Assembly (NCBI GenBank): GCA_033980235.1
Contig: CM067067.1
Location: 34,655,200-34,719,199, forward strand
Length of the DNA stretch: 64,000 bases
From: Diadema setosum
Taxonomy: Eukaryota; Echinodermata; Echinoidea; Diadematoida; Diadematidae
Direction: 5' to 3'
Shown here: piece by piece, positions 49,701 through 56,366 of the stretch
Numbering within the stretch: the stretch's first letter is position 1
How the letters are laid out: the number at the start of each line of letters is the position of its first letter
The notes under the pieces: generated by a model
What the model was told of the DNA's origin: nothing
The model's input: only the letters and a program-made list of their open reading frames with translations
Database searches by the model: none
Program-made: the position numbers and the translations under genes

Positions 49701-50790
49701 GTTAATCATTGCATTAAAAGAATGAAAAGCAACCCAAATCATTCCTGATATGATTGGAAAGACTGGAATGACAAACTAAAAAGTATTGATTCCATGATCT
49801 CACATTGACAATTAAGTTCTTCTTCTTCTTCAGATAAAGTGCTGCCCTCAAATGGTCGAGGATGAACGCACTGTTTTGCTAGTTCCAAGCATCATTCTCA
49901 TTATATGGAATAAATTTACATGGAGAGGGATCATGCCGACAGAACATGATGAAGATGTAAAAAGCATGCCGACATGTTAGTGACAGCACAAGGATCTGCA
50001 CCGGTCCTGGTTGAATATATTTGGAACAAATTGTTAATACAGTACTTGTATTTGCAATGCACTTGTGACCAGTTTTTTTTTTTTTTTTTTTTCCATGTGC
50101 AGTGCTATATATATGTATAAGGCCCCTTCAAAAATGAATAAATATTCATGTTGATATCTTGTACATTAAACAATGAAAAAGGCATTAATTATTGCTCTAT
50201 TGGTATGAATAAGGAAAGCAAACACAGACTCTTCGGAGAAGATTTAATTTCATGGCAGCGTTTGACTCTTGAGGTCCCATCAAGGCAATGTCCATTTCAG
50301 TCACCAACAATCCAACAATACATCAATTAAATTTATGACAATTTGATAAGATCTGCTGCTTTTGTTTCGGCAATCACGCACTTCATGCCTTGTTTCATCG
50401 CTATAGACCTAGCCACTAGATCTTTATCGTCCCTCTTGCATTCGTTCAACCCACATAGACCATGCAACATGTCGCAGTAACAATTCATAAACATGAACGA
50501 ACTGTAACAATTACGCTCAGTCAGTGGCATGGCGCAGGATCCACTGCGCTGAAACGACAGAGGCCCGCCCCGGCCAGCCAGGGGAGGGTAGATGTCGTCC
50601 GTTGGGGAACCTTGCGAGTGCGGCGAGCTGCGGAGCAATTAACCTTATCCACTTACCGATGACAATTTTGGCTGCAAGATACATATCGCATTTTCTTTGC
50701 CTCCAGTAAAGCATTCTTTCTGAGGATTCTGTCGGAAGCGCCATACTTAGGAGACAGTTTGATGATGCTCCGCAAAATTCTCGACGTCAT
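31549..50790 (-). CDS. ACADL: Long-chain acyl-CoA dehydrogenase-like, mitochondrial (complete, nine exons)
   Basis: Exons (minus strand order): 50790-50657, 44214-44068, 42779-42642, 40656-40492, 39515-39449, 39139-38975, 35884-35669, 33712-33585 and 31729-31549. All introns are GT..AG, all phases match, and the sum is 1341 bases (446 residues plus stop; human ACADL has 430). Residues 1-45 are basic and serine-rich, a mitochondrial presequence. The enzyme uses FAD to oxidise acyl-CoA to trans-2-enoyl-CoA and passes electrons to ETF. Visible signatures are MDIGTRPIFSEEHDIFR, MTEPAAG-S-D (FAD/substrate contact, exon 4/5 junction) and QLHGGWGYMWEYPIAR. The catalytic base should be the glutamate in LPRERLIVA (residue 307), the LCAD/isovaleryl-type position. 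The alternative medium-chain position reads YAGSNE with no glutamate, which supports LCAD rather than MCAD. Confidence 0.93.
31741..32062 (+). pseudogene. 3'-terminal fragment of a non-LTR retrotransposon in ACADL intron 8
   Basis: In the plus frame the translation is LRNPLNYHLPLNKTNVGLYS, DLYRGPLIWNNLPQAVKM and SPSLNVFINKYLNHYY, then stop at 31929. The (G)PLIWNNLP..VK...SLN.F pattern is the C-terminus typical of CR1/L2/Jockey-type polymerase ORFs. The rest of the ORF is missing. A 3' untranslated stretch follows and is interrupted by a MITE at 32063. It probably continues after 32622. Confidence 0.65.
32063..32622. mobile_element. TTAA-flanked MITE, family M1 (copy 1)
   Basis: It starts TTAAAGGTAGGGAATCCC and ends GGTATCCCCTACCTTTAA. 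TTAA bounds both sides. A near-identical copy lies at 58616-59173 in the other gene. Insertion at TTAA is the habit of piggyBac-type transposases, so this is probably a non-autonomous derivative. Confidence 0.75.
32623..32806 (+). other. Probable continuation of retrotransposon 3' UTR
   Basis: This short T-rich stretch is separated from the polymerase fragment only by the M1 MITE. I infer it belongs to the same retrotransposon 3' region, without firm proof. Confidence 0.3.
32807..32992. mobile_element. MITE with CA.TG.ACTCCC ends and TA target duplication
   Basis: The left end is CATTGGACTCCCATTATAAC and the right end reads inversely as CAGTGTACTCCCGCTATAAC. TA flanks each side (32805-32806, 32993-32994). 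It is 186 bases long. TA duplication with CAGTG-like ends suggests a Tc1/mariner/pogo-type derivative. Confidence 0.75.
32995..33584. other. Intron 8 sequence, unassigned
   Basis: No recognisable element is seen apart from an A-run near 33332-33350. Confidence 0.5.
33585..33712 (-). CDS. ACADL: ACADL-like gene exon 8
   Basis: The acceptor is TACTCAG and the donor GTGAGA. It encodes TIQHKLAELKTLICVGRSF, VDQCLLQAAENKLD and SMAKLW (W is split over the intron), C-terminal domain helices. Confidence 0.92.
33713..34467. other. Intron 7 sequence, unassigned
   Basis: AT-rich, with no gene or repeat signature recognised. Confidence 0.5.
34468..34948 (-). mobile_element. Helentron-like element, family B (intron 7)
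   Basis: On the minus strand the 5' end is TTGTCCCCGCC with an adjacent hairpin (GTCCCC..GGGGAC with an inner CGAAC..GTTCG stem). A (GTCC)n tract (about 34855-34885) and a core of two repeated modules follow. Then come the inverse repeat GGCGGGGACAT, a hairpin ATTACG..CGTAAT and TTTCTAC. The end is CTAC rather than CTAG. DR1 motifs AGGTCAAAGGTCA are at 34550-34562, 34695-34707 and 34708-34720. Confidence 0.6.
35037..35413. mobile_element. MITE with TATAGAATGGGTA ends (intron 7)
   Basis: TATAGAATGGGTA at 35037 and TACCCATTCTATA at 35413 are exact inverse repeats, 377 bases apart. The interior has several GATGCATGGTTTT/AAAACCATGCATC-like inverse segments. No coding capacity is seen. Confidence 0.65.
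35445..35558. repeat. Imperfect palindrome of about 114 bases (intron 7)
   Basis: The left arm GTCAGTCGGAATATAGTGTG..GGTAACTATGGAAT pairs with the right arm ATTCCATAGTTACC..TTATGCACACAATTCC..TGAC. It lies about 110 bases from exon 7 on the intron side and could fold in the pre-mRNA. Confidence 0.6.
35669..35884 (-). CDS. ACADL: ACADL-like gene exon 7 (catalytic glutamate)
   Basis: The acceptor is ATGTCTAG and the donor GTAGGT. The 72 codons include ELFFEDVRLPKSALLG, LPRERLIVADGA (catalytic Glu 307) and FMFEETRNYIRQRKAFGKTL. This matches the long-chain family closely. Confidence 0.93.
35885..36339. other. Intron 6 sequence with two short perfect palindromes
   Basis: ATTGCTC-T-GAGCAAT at 36294-36308 and CGCCATATGGCG at 36315-36326 lie just outside the CTAG end of the family C element. 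They may be the terminus of a further, fifth family. The rest is unassigned. Confidence 0.45.
36340..37709 (-). mobile_element. Helentron-like element, family C (intron 6)
   Basis: On the minus strand the 5' end is TATACCCCCGCC, folding with GGGGGTATA, with an inner CACAC..GTGTG stem. It is followed by a GGTCGGTC/GCAGGCAG tract. The core is about three repeats of a roughly 300-base block with TGGTTACCATGGCAACGC. Then come the inverse repeat GGCGGGGGTATT, a hairpin ATCAC..GTGAT and CTAG at 36343-36340, followed by T. Confidence 0.65.
37710..38504. other. Intron 6 sequence, unassigned
   Basis: No gene or known repeat signature is recognised. Confidence 0.5.
38505..38749. mobile_element. MITE with about 37-base inverted repeats (intron 6)
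   Basis: CGTCGCTGGGGTGACAAGAC at the left is mirrored by GTTTTGTCACCCCAGCGACG at the right, and the match continues inward through ..ATCTCAAAA. It is 245 bases and non-coding. Confidence 0.75.
38975..39139 (-). CDS. ACADL: ACADL-like gene exon 6
   Basis: The acceptor is TTTTGTAG and the donor GTGAGT. It encodes VFITNGYLSDVVIVVAITD, HGIGLFLVEDGMPGF and LEKIGQKSV, the beta domain that shields the flavin. Confidence 0.92.
39449..39515 (-). CDS. ACADL: ACADL-like gene exon 5
   Basis: The acceptor is GTTTTCAG and the donor GTAAGT. The 67 bases complete S of the MTEP..GSD signature and encode DLQGIKTYAKKDGDDYILNG then SK, the start of the middle beta domain. The exon is too short to stand out as an ORF, but it is fixed by phase and homology. 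Confidence 0.92.
39516..40491. other. Intron 4, no gene seen
   Basis: It holds AT-rich sequence with an AATAAAATCAAAT repeat near 39745-39775 that may be a decayed retrotransposon tail. Otherwise it is unassigned. Confidence 0.45.
40492..40656 (-). CDS. ACADL: ACADL-like gene exon 4
   Basis: The acceptor is CTATCAAG and the donor GTATGA. The 165 bases encode YVNGAGSSFPLHSDIVMPYI and VGAIAMTEPAAG, the acyl-binding region and start of the FAD-contact signature. It is closer to exon 4b of the paralogue (44 of 54 residues by eye) than to exon 4a (38 of 54). Confidence 0.93.
40971..42296 (-). mobile_element. Helentron-like element, family A (copy A3, intron 3)
   Basis: The 5' hairpin end (TATGCCTCCGCCACGAAG..) is at 42296 and a (GTCC)n tract at about 42218-42247. 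The 3' hairpin GTCGC..GCGAC is followed by CTAG at 40974-40971, then T. Perfect DR1 motifs in plus reading (TGACCTTTGACCT) are at 41333-41345, 41648-41660, 41793-41805, 41943-41955 and 42094-42106. It is longer than A2 because it carries extra core modules. Confidence 0.7.
42642..42779 (-). CDS. ACADL: ACADL-like gene exon 3
   Basis: The acceptor is TTATTTCAG and the donor GTAAGT. The 138 bases encode KELWEKMGAAGLLGV and GGIGGDILMAAIIWEEQ, the N-terminal alpha domain. The length is identical in the paralogue. Confidence 0.92.
42780..44067. other. Intron 2, no gene seen
   Basis: (GATA)n-like repeats lie at about 42826-42900 and a T-run near 43770-43780. The rest is unassigned. Confidence 0.5.
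44068..44214 (-). CDS. ACADL: ACADL-like gene exon 2
   Basis: The acceptor is TTCATCCAG and the donor GTATGG. It encodes REQSTRQYVGQ, MDIGTRPIFSEEHDIFR and FFQEEVAPNQD, the N-terminal helical domain start of long-chain acyl-CoA dehydrogenase. It is 147 bases. The divergent paralogue has the same exon shorter by six codons after YSSR or the equivalent position. Confidence 0.88.
44215..44649. other. Intron 1, first part, unassigned
   Basis: No recognisable element is seen. A short imperfect inverse repeat (CAAAGCAATCCTAATTAATA.. / ..TATTAGGATTGCTTTG) lies at about 44612-44663. Confidence 0.4.
44650..44847. mobile_element. Right half of a TTAA MITE, family M2 (decayed)
   Basis: GCTTTGTTTTGGATATCTAAG..ACCAAAACTGTACCATTCCTTTA matches the right half of the M2 elements at 55317-55707. 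The left half is absent and the final TTAA has decayed. Confidence 0.5.
45131..45310 (+). mobile_element. 5' fragment of a Helentron-like element, family D (intron 1)
   Basis: TTACCTCC-TCCATGGAA-GGAGGTAA forms a terminal hairpin followed by TGTTTTC and a GGTTTGTCTGTTTG tract. This is the same order as the 5' ends of family A. The 3' end with hairpin and CTAG is not found, so this copy is truncated. The right limit is approximate. Confidence 0.5.
45311..46090. other. Intron 1, unassigned
   Basis: No gene is seen. Homopolymer runs lie near 45312-45326, 45758-45768 and 45786-45801. Confidence 0.5.
46091..48190. repeat. Possible 2.1-kb element bounded by two nested short inverse repeats
   Basis: The outer pair is CCCGCACCTC (46093-46102) and GAGGTGCGGG (48181-48190). 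The inner pair, TCAGGGTATGCAAT (46265-46278) and ATTGCATACCCTGA (47831-47844), is exact over 14 bases. No ORF of note lies between. A direct duplication with a period of about 49 bases is at 47884-47974. Confidence 0.35.
48191..50656. other. Intron 1, part nearest exon 1
   Basis: A CAGGGCTGCACACTAACCC sequence at 48403 resembles the end of a CAGGGCT-type DNA transposon, with a possible degenerate partner near 48564. A T-run is at about 50071-50091. No gene is recognised. Confidence 0.4.
50657..50790 (-). CDS. ACADL: ACADL-like gene exon 1 (start codon, presequence)
   Basis: ATG at 50790 is in context TTCAAAATGA and starts MTSRILRSIIKLSPKYGASD, rich in R, K and S with no acidic residue in the first 19. 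The exon ends in CG before GTAAGT, and exon 2 supplies the A that completes arginine. Intron 1 is about 6.4 kb. Confidence 0.85.
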
Positions 50791-50853
50791 TTTGAAGCGC
50801 AGAAGATCTAGAGGTCAAGAGGACGGACTGAGGAGGCTTTTGTCGACACGTAC

Positions 50854-50859
50854 TATATA
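50854..50859 (-). promoter_or_regulatory. Candidate TATA-like core promoter of the ACADL-like gene
   Basis: TATATA (TTTTTATATAG on the minus strand) lies about 65 bases upstream of the ATG. It could equally be chance. No transcription start data are available. Confidence 0.25.
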
Positions 50860-51175
50860 AAAAGAGTGTGTAAAATTTTGGTGTGATGACATGACCAATA
50901 CAACGCTACTATAGTGCACGAGCTAGCTAAGCACCGCGGCGAACGGCGCTGCCATGCCAGGGAGTCGCGAAATCGAGGGTCTCTTCCAACCTCCTGCCTG
51001 CGCCTGAGCCCACCGTCACCAAAAAAAAAAAAAAAAACAAAAACAAAAACAAAAACAAACAAACAAACCAAAAAAAAAGCAAAAAAACAAACAAACAAAC
51101 AAACAACAACAACAACAACGGCAACCACAAATGTCAAAATTACCACAAATGTCATAACACGTCTCCCACAAAAGT

Positions 51176-51540
51176 TTAAAGGGACTGTACAGTTCTGGTT
51201 GAGGTGAGGATTTGCGAGATGTTCAGAAACCACTCTATGAGATGTCAGAGAGCGTAATTCCAAGGGGAATCAAAAGTTTATTTTAAAAAAATTATGAAAG
51301 TCGGTTTTAAAATGATTGAGATATCCAAAAACAATGTGAAACAGAGATCCTAAAGGCGTGGCCTGTCGCCTTTTACTGAGTATTATTATCGCTTTTTCAT
51401 ATCTCGGCCATTTGAAAACCAATTTTCATCAAAAAAAAAAAAAAATCCTACATGCTCTTTCATTATTTCTCATTATCTCAAATTATATAGGAATAAACCT
51501 GAATCCTCCCCACAAATAGTATACTGTACAATCCCTTTAA
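51176..51540. mobile_element. TTAA MITE, family M2 (copy 1)
   Basis: It starts TTAAAGGGACTGTACAGTTC and ends ATACTGTACAATCCCTTTAA, with long imperfect inverse repeats (GAAAACCAATTTTCATCAAA is mirrored). TTAA is present on both sides. Confidence 0.75.
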
Positions 51541-51633
51541 TGTCAAAATTATCTTTGTGGCCCATACCGGTGGACCTCAGTGCAGATATCCTCCAGAAAA
51601 TAGGGTGATGTCGTTCACAAACAGCTAGCAAAT

Positions 51634-52040
51634 TAAAGGACAAGTTCACATTCATTAACATAGGGATTGAGAAAATGCAGCACTATAAGTAGAACACATC
51701 AGTGAAAGTTTAAGGAAAATTGGACAATCGATGCAAAAGTTATTAATTTTTAAAACTTTTGTGTTGAAACCGCTGGATGAGGAGACTACTAAGGCTCGTG
51801 ATGTCATATGAGTACAACAGTATAAAGAAAATATAAAGAAAATTCAACATACTTTCACTTTTTTCGCATAATAAAAGAGCACTTGACTTGCCTCTTTCTA
51901 AAGGCAGTGAGAATAATATTACCCATAACATAATGTCAGTAACGAGTCAAGGGAATGTGTACCTTTTTCAAAAGATGAAATTTTGTGAAATTCTCTTTAT
52001 ATTTTCCTTATATTGTTGTACGCATGTGACATCATACACT
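51634..52040. mobile_element. Fragment of a TTAAAGGACAAG-type foldback MITE, family M3
   Basis: It starts TTAAAGGACAAGTTCAC and contains GAACACATCAGTGAAAGTTT and GGATGAGGAGACTAC. It shares the order and sequence of the left part of the element at 60505-61066. The right arm is missing. The right limit is approximate. Confidence 0.5.
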
Positions 52041-52198
52041 TTAAGAACAGAGAATTGGACACCAAATTTTCTTTCCACCTCCCTATCTCTGATGAGAACT
52101 TGGGGTGGGGTGCGCACGCGCCATGCACCATGTTTTCTTCTTACAATATTTCTTTTGTTTACATTCTTGAACCCATTTTATAAAGCTTAGAAAATAAA

Positions 52199-52244
52199 GA
52201 GCGGGAGGGGGACGCCCGGTACGCCCCGCCTGGATCCGCCACTG
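52199..52244 (-). mobile_element. End fragment of a hAT-type element
   Basis: On the minus strand it begins CAGTGGCGGATCCAGGCGGG, the widespread CAGTGGCGGATCCAG-type end of hAT non-autonomous elements. I do not see the opposite end. Confidence 0.45.
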
Positions 52245-52754
52245 CTGACTACAAGTATTGTATCTGATTATATGTTAATGACAAAAGGATTCTATATTTT
52301 CTGTTTCACATTGCTTGTTTTGTTTTCTATTTTTCTGGGATGGAGTATCACATTCTGTTTGCCCTGATTCTTTCCGATGTTTTCTGTTTTCTGAAAGAAC
52401 ATGTCTGGTTATTTCTTTCTTCCTTTTTCTAAGAGAAGTTCACACAGTGACTTCATCTTCGGATCAAGATCTTATACAGTGCTATGATAGGATGAATCAT
52501 GGAGCTACAAGCTTCATGGATGAATGTTCAATCACGTTATACGTATACAGATGATCAGGGAGGTGGAATTTCTCCACTTCCCTGACATGATCCTGGATGA
52601 ACAGAACAAGGACACCTTACTATAATGTACATTTGTATGTAAATAACACAGAGATTTAACCCTGTAAAATTTCATCACCGATGGTCTTTATGTTTCCCGC
52701 TTCCTGATTGGCCGCTCACGTTACCCCACCGAAACCACGCCACTACTTTTAGGA
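52245..52754. other. Intergenic sequence, unassigned
   Basis: No gene or repeat signature is recognised. Confidence 0.5.
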
Positions 52755-52907
52755 TTCTTCTTCTTCTTCTTCTTCTTCTTCTTCTTCTTCTTCTTCTTCT
52801 TCTTCTTCTTCTTCTTCTTCTTCTTCTTCTTCTCCTTCTCCTCCTCCTTCTTCTTCTTCTTCTCCTCCTCCTCCTCCTTCTTCTTCTTCGTCTTCTTCTT
52901 CTTTTTT
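52755..52907. repeat. (TTC)n microsatellite, about 150 bases
   Basis: A pyrimidine-only strand of TTC units with TCC interruptions toward the right end. The polyarginine reading frame on the other strand is a consequence of the repeat. Confidence 0.95.
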
Positions 52908-54582
52908 CAAACATCACGAGTCCAAAGTTCGATGAAGGCCTACTTCTCGCATAATACATCGCAATGAAGATTATCATAATGATTGTTGTGTGAGTATCGG
53001 GTTCTCTAGGGGTGGAAAGTACGCTGAAGAATGACTTCAATTCTGACACACAGTAAATCTATTTTCGAAGTGAATTTTTATTCGAGAGGCCTCTTCCGGT
53101 GTGCCTTCTCACTTCGAGAGTCAAATGCTCTTAAAATACACAAGGTCAATCAACAGCAATTTACACAACATGGTCAACATACAAAATAACCATGAACGGG
53201 TGAATGGGGCGGAGTCTTGATGTTAAAGAATGTTTTCAATTGGGCAAAACTTAAGTTGTTATGGAAACAAAGGCGTGGCTAGGTGTAGCAAGGAGGTATG
53301 GGGAGACCTACTGGTGGGGGGGGGGGGGGGGTGTTATAGACTCAACATCAATTCCAAGTCACCAAATGGTGGTATATAATGGACAGGATCTATGTTTCGA
53401 ACCGACTCAACCTGTGGTTTGATTGTACATGGGGCTGCATTAGGAGTCCTCTGGAGTCCGCCTGTGGGGAGAATGACATTATTCTGTCATTTAGAGGGAT
53501 GATCAGAGTGATCCGCTGGAGGTGGAGAATATACAGATCAATGACCGACTGAAGGTATATAGGGAAACAGATGTGTGGTCATGGAATGATAATAGATTTG
53601 AATATCACTGAGCACAATTATGTTAACCAGACACGAGTAAAAAAAAAAAATAATAATAATAATAATAGTCAAGTTAGTCTGTCCTACAAAAGACTCTAAA
53701 GAAAACGAAAAAAAAAAAAAAAAAAAAACCGCAAGCTATTGGCCACGGCTTGAAGTGAATGCCTTCGTCAAAAAGATTCATTTATAGGGCTATTTATCAA
53801 AATTTAATAGAACCTATTGGACAGGGATGACGGACAAACCACACTAAGGATTTACATCGGCCCTGTTGTATAGGTCTATTGTATAGACTCTGGATAGTTG
53901 ATTAGTGAAATTGGGTGCTGGTATAAATTTGTTTATGTCTTTTTTTTTTTAAGAACTGATATTTTAATAAGATATCATTGCAAGAATTTATTGAAAGAGA
54001 AGTATATGCGAGTTATAGGGAGAATATATTTTCAGCAACATTTCCTGCTTGATTATGTAAACTTTAAAGTACCTTCCCCTTTTCCTTGAAATAGGCCTAC
54101 TATACTTCCCCTTTATAACCCCCCCCCCCCCCCCGTTCCCATGCAAAACTAAGAGTCATATAGGCCCTACTGTCCCCGGAGCTAGCGCTATCTAGATTGA
54201 TCGTTATTAATTCTAAGGAATCAATGAAATGGTGAGATATTGCAAGGTAAAAGGATTCATGGTCTTCTCGCATTGTATAGCATACAGGTGAAACATATCG
54301 CCATGATCCTCAAACATCTCTTTGGCGGCTTTTGGTTTTAAACTTTATCTCTTATAAATTTCGTCAATAGTAGTGAACTGACGTATCTTAAGACCGGTTT
54401 ACCCAATCATTAATTATTATCAAAATTCTATGCATGCCTTTGTGACATGGAGGCATGGTTTACTATATTATCTGTATATCAGCTTGACAACCGAAAGCAT
54501 GCCCGAAGTTTGCCCGACGTAACATCAACTCATCATGTCCAAACTGGATTCTCAGAGGCAAATCACTGTCTTCGTAGATTTG
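52908..54582. other. Intergenic sequence between the two ACADL-like genes
   Basis: No gene is recognised. A G-run is at about 53316-53330, A-runs at about 53640-53650 and 53709-53728, and a C-run at 54120-54134. The stretch around 53050-53330 looks repeat-like (TTCGAGAGGCCTCTTCCGG) but I cannot assign it. Confidence 0.45.
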
Positions 54583-54771
54583 TTTTTATTTTATTTTATT
54601 TTATTTGTTTATTTATTTATTTATTTATTCATTTACTGATATTTATTTATTTATCTATTTATTTATTCATTCATTCATTCATTTATCTACTTATTTATTT
54701 AGTCATTCATTTATTTATTCATTTATTAATTCGTTCATTTATTTTTCATATTTATTTATCTATTTATTTAC

Positions 54772-54838
<67 letters not shown>

Positions 54839-54878
54839 TCTATCTATCTATCTATCTATTTATCTATTTATTTATTTA
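54583..54878. repeat. (TTTA)n microsatellite, about 295 bases
   Basis: TTTA units with TTCA and TCTA variants. The plus-frame IYLFIYLF peptide is repeat translation, not a gene. Confidence 0.95.
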
Positions 54879-54941
54879 CGTTATCGCTCTCCTTCGGAGG
54901 CCGGTGATCCCTGAAGCCAGACGCATGTCCAAAGTCTAACG

Positions 54942-55320
54942 TTAAAGGGACCGTACAGTACTGGTTGAGGTGAGGATTCAGGTTTATAACATTTTTTTTT
55001 TTTTTTTGTGAGATAATGAGAAACCTCTCATGAAAGATGAAAGAGCGTGTAATTTCAAGAAGGATTCAACGTTTATTTGATGAAAATTGGCCGTGAAATG
55101 GCTGAGATTTCCAAAAAGCAATCCTAAATGACTTTTCTTAGGATCTCTTTGTTTTTCCTTGTTTTTAGATATCTCAGTCATTTCAAAACTGATTTTCATC
55201 AAATAAACTTTCGATTCCCCTTAGAATAGTATGCTTTTTAACATTTGGTTTCTAAATGTCTCGCAAAACGTTACAAGCTGAACCCTTACCTCAACTGTTA
55301 GTGCTGTATGGTCCCTTTAA
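54942..55320. mobile_element. TTAA MITE, family M2 (copy 2)
   Basis: It starts TTAAAGGGACCGTACAGTAC and ends GTATGGTCCCTTTAA with long inverse repeats. Its right TTAA is also the left TTAA of the next copy. Confidence 0.8.
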
Positions 55321-55707
55321 AGGGATGATACAGTATTGGTGGAGATGAGAATTGGGCTTTTAACTTTTTGCGAGATACCAAGAAAACACTTATGAAATAG
55401 TACAGAGGATACCATTTTAAGATAAATTCAAAGTTTATTCGATGAAAATCAGGTTTGGAATGACTAAAACATCCAAAAACAAAGTAAAACAAAACGATCG
55501 TCATAGAGTGTGGGTCCGGCCACACTTCCTGGAATCGCTCTGTTTTGGATATCTCAGCCATTTCAAAACCAATTTTCATCAAATAAACGTTGAATTTCTC
55601 ATGGAATTACATGCTCTTTCATATTTCATAAGAAGTTTCTCATTATCTCAACAAAAATGTTAGAAACCTGAAATTAGGTCTCAACCAAAACTATACAATC
55701 CCTTTAA
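55317..55707. mobile_element. TTAA MITE, family M2 (copy 3)
   Basis: It starts TTAAAGGGATGATACAGTAT and ends CTATACAATCCCTTTAA. It shares TTAA 55317-55320 with copy 2. Confidence 0.8.
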
Positions 55708-56217
55708 TCTTTCGGTCGAGCGCCAGCTATGGAGTACTGCATACCACTCTCTAATCACACTCTCTCTCATGCATGCAGTTGTGCGTAGCCGAGCTCCGCC
55801 GAGCTGCCCCCTGGACGACGATCAACGAGCTCGCTCGCTCTGGGCGCGGCTAGCTGGAAGTAAACAGCAGATCCAGAGTGTGAAGGATCGTGACTTTGGT
55901 AACAAGTGAACCTGATCGAGGTGTGTTTACGTTCCGATAGGCCTACCTCTACGAGTCTATGGTACAAAGATCGAGGGCCGCGACACTGTACTGGGAGCGT
56001 GGAGTTCAATAAGTATATTTGTTGGTCGTTTTAGTTGAGCTTGGAAATGCTCGCGAACGAGCGAGTAAATCCTATGATAAATTTTATACCCCAGTACATG
56101 TACTAACTGACTGTTCGAGAGTAGACCGCCTATTAAACGTTAGGTGCTCTGCTGGCTCTCTGTTGACCTAACTTGTTAGTAGGAAGACTTTTTTGCTGAA
56201 GCCTGAGTTCGAGCACC
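55708..56217 (+). promoter_or_regulatory. 5' flank of the second ACADL-like gene
   Basis: This is the most GC- and CpG-rich single-copy stretch near the start codon (for example CGAGCTCCGCCGAGCTG near 55790). It probably includes the promoter and 5' UTR. No TATA box is convincingly placed. Confidence 0.4.
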
Positions 56218-56366
56218 ATGGCGACAGGAAGACTATTGTTGCCCATTCTAGCCCATTCTGCGATCAAGAACACGAGGAGACTGAGCTTGTCGAGTATCTC
56301 TGCAGTATGTTGCTACAGCGGCTTTCAACGGGGTCTCGGCAATGATCCGCTTTTTCCAAGGATGAG
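56218..56366 (+). CDS. Paralogue exon 1 (start codon, presequence)
   Basis: The 149 bases end ATG AG before GTAAAC, leaving two bases that exon 2 completes to arginine. That is the same phase as exon 1 of the minus-strand gene. The presequence itself shows no clear similarity between the two genes. Confidence 0.82.

Noticed and set aside
50462..50662. Plus-strand ORF overlapping ACADL exon 1
   Set aside because: It is a shadow of GC-richer sequence. Exon 1 on the minus strand is supported by splice phase and by the presequence.
52675..53049. Arginine-repeat ORF on the minus strand
   Set aside because: It is pure translation of the (TTC)n microsatellite, with no flanking protein similarity.
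53050..53330. Possible LTR or other repeat end (TTCGAGAGGCCTCTTCCGG region)
   Set aside because: No paired repeat, primer-binding site or polypurine tract was found, so it is left unassigned.
54447..54914. I/Y/L/F-rich membrane-like ORF
   Set aside because: It is translation of the (TTTA)n microsatellite. Both overlapping frames give the same kind of peptide.
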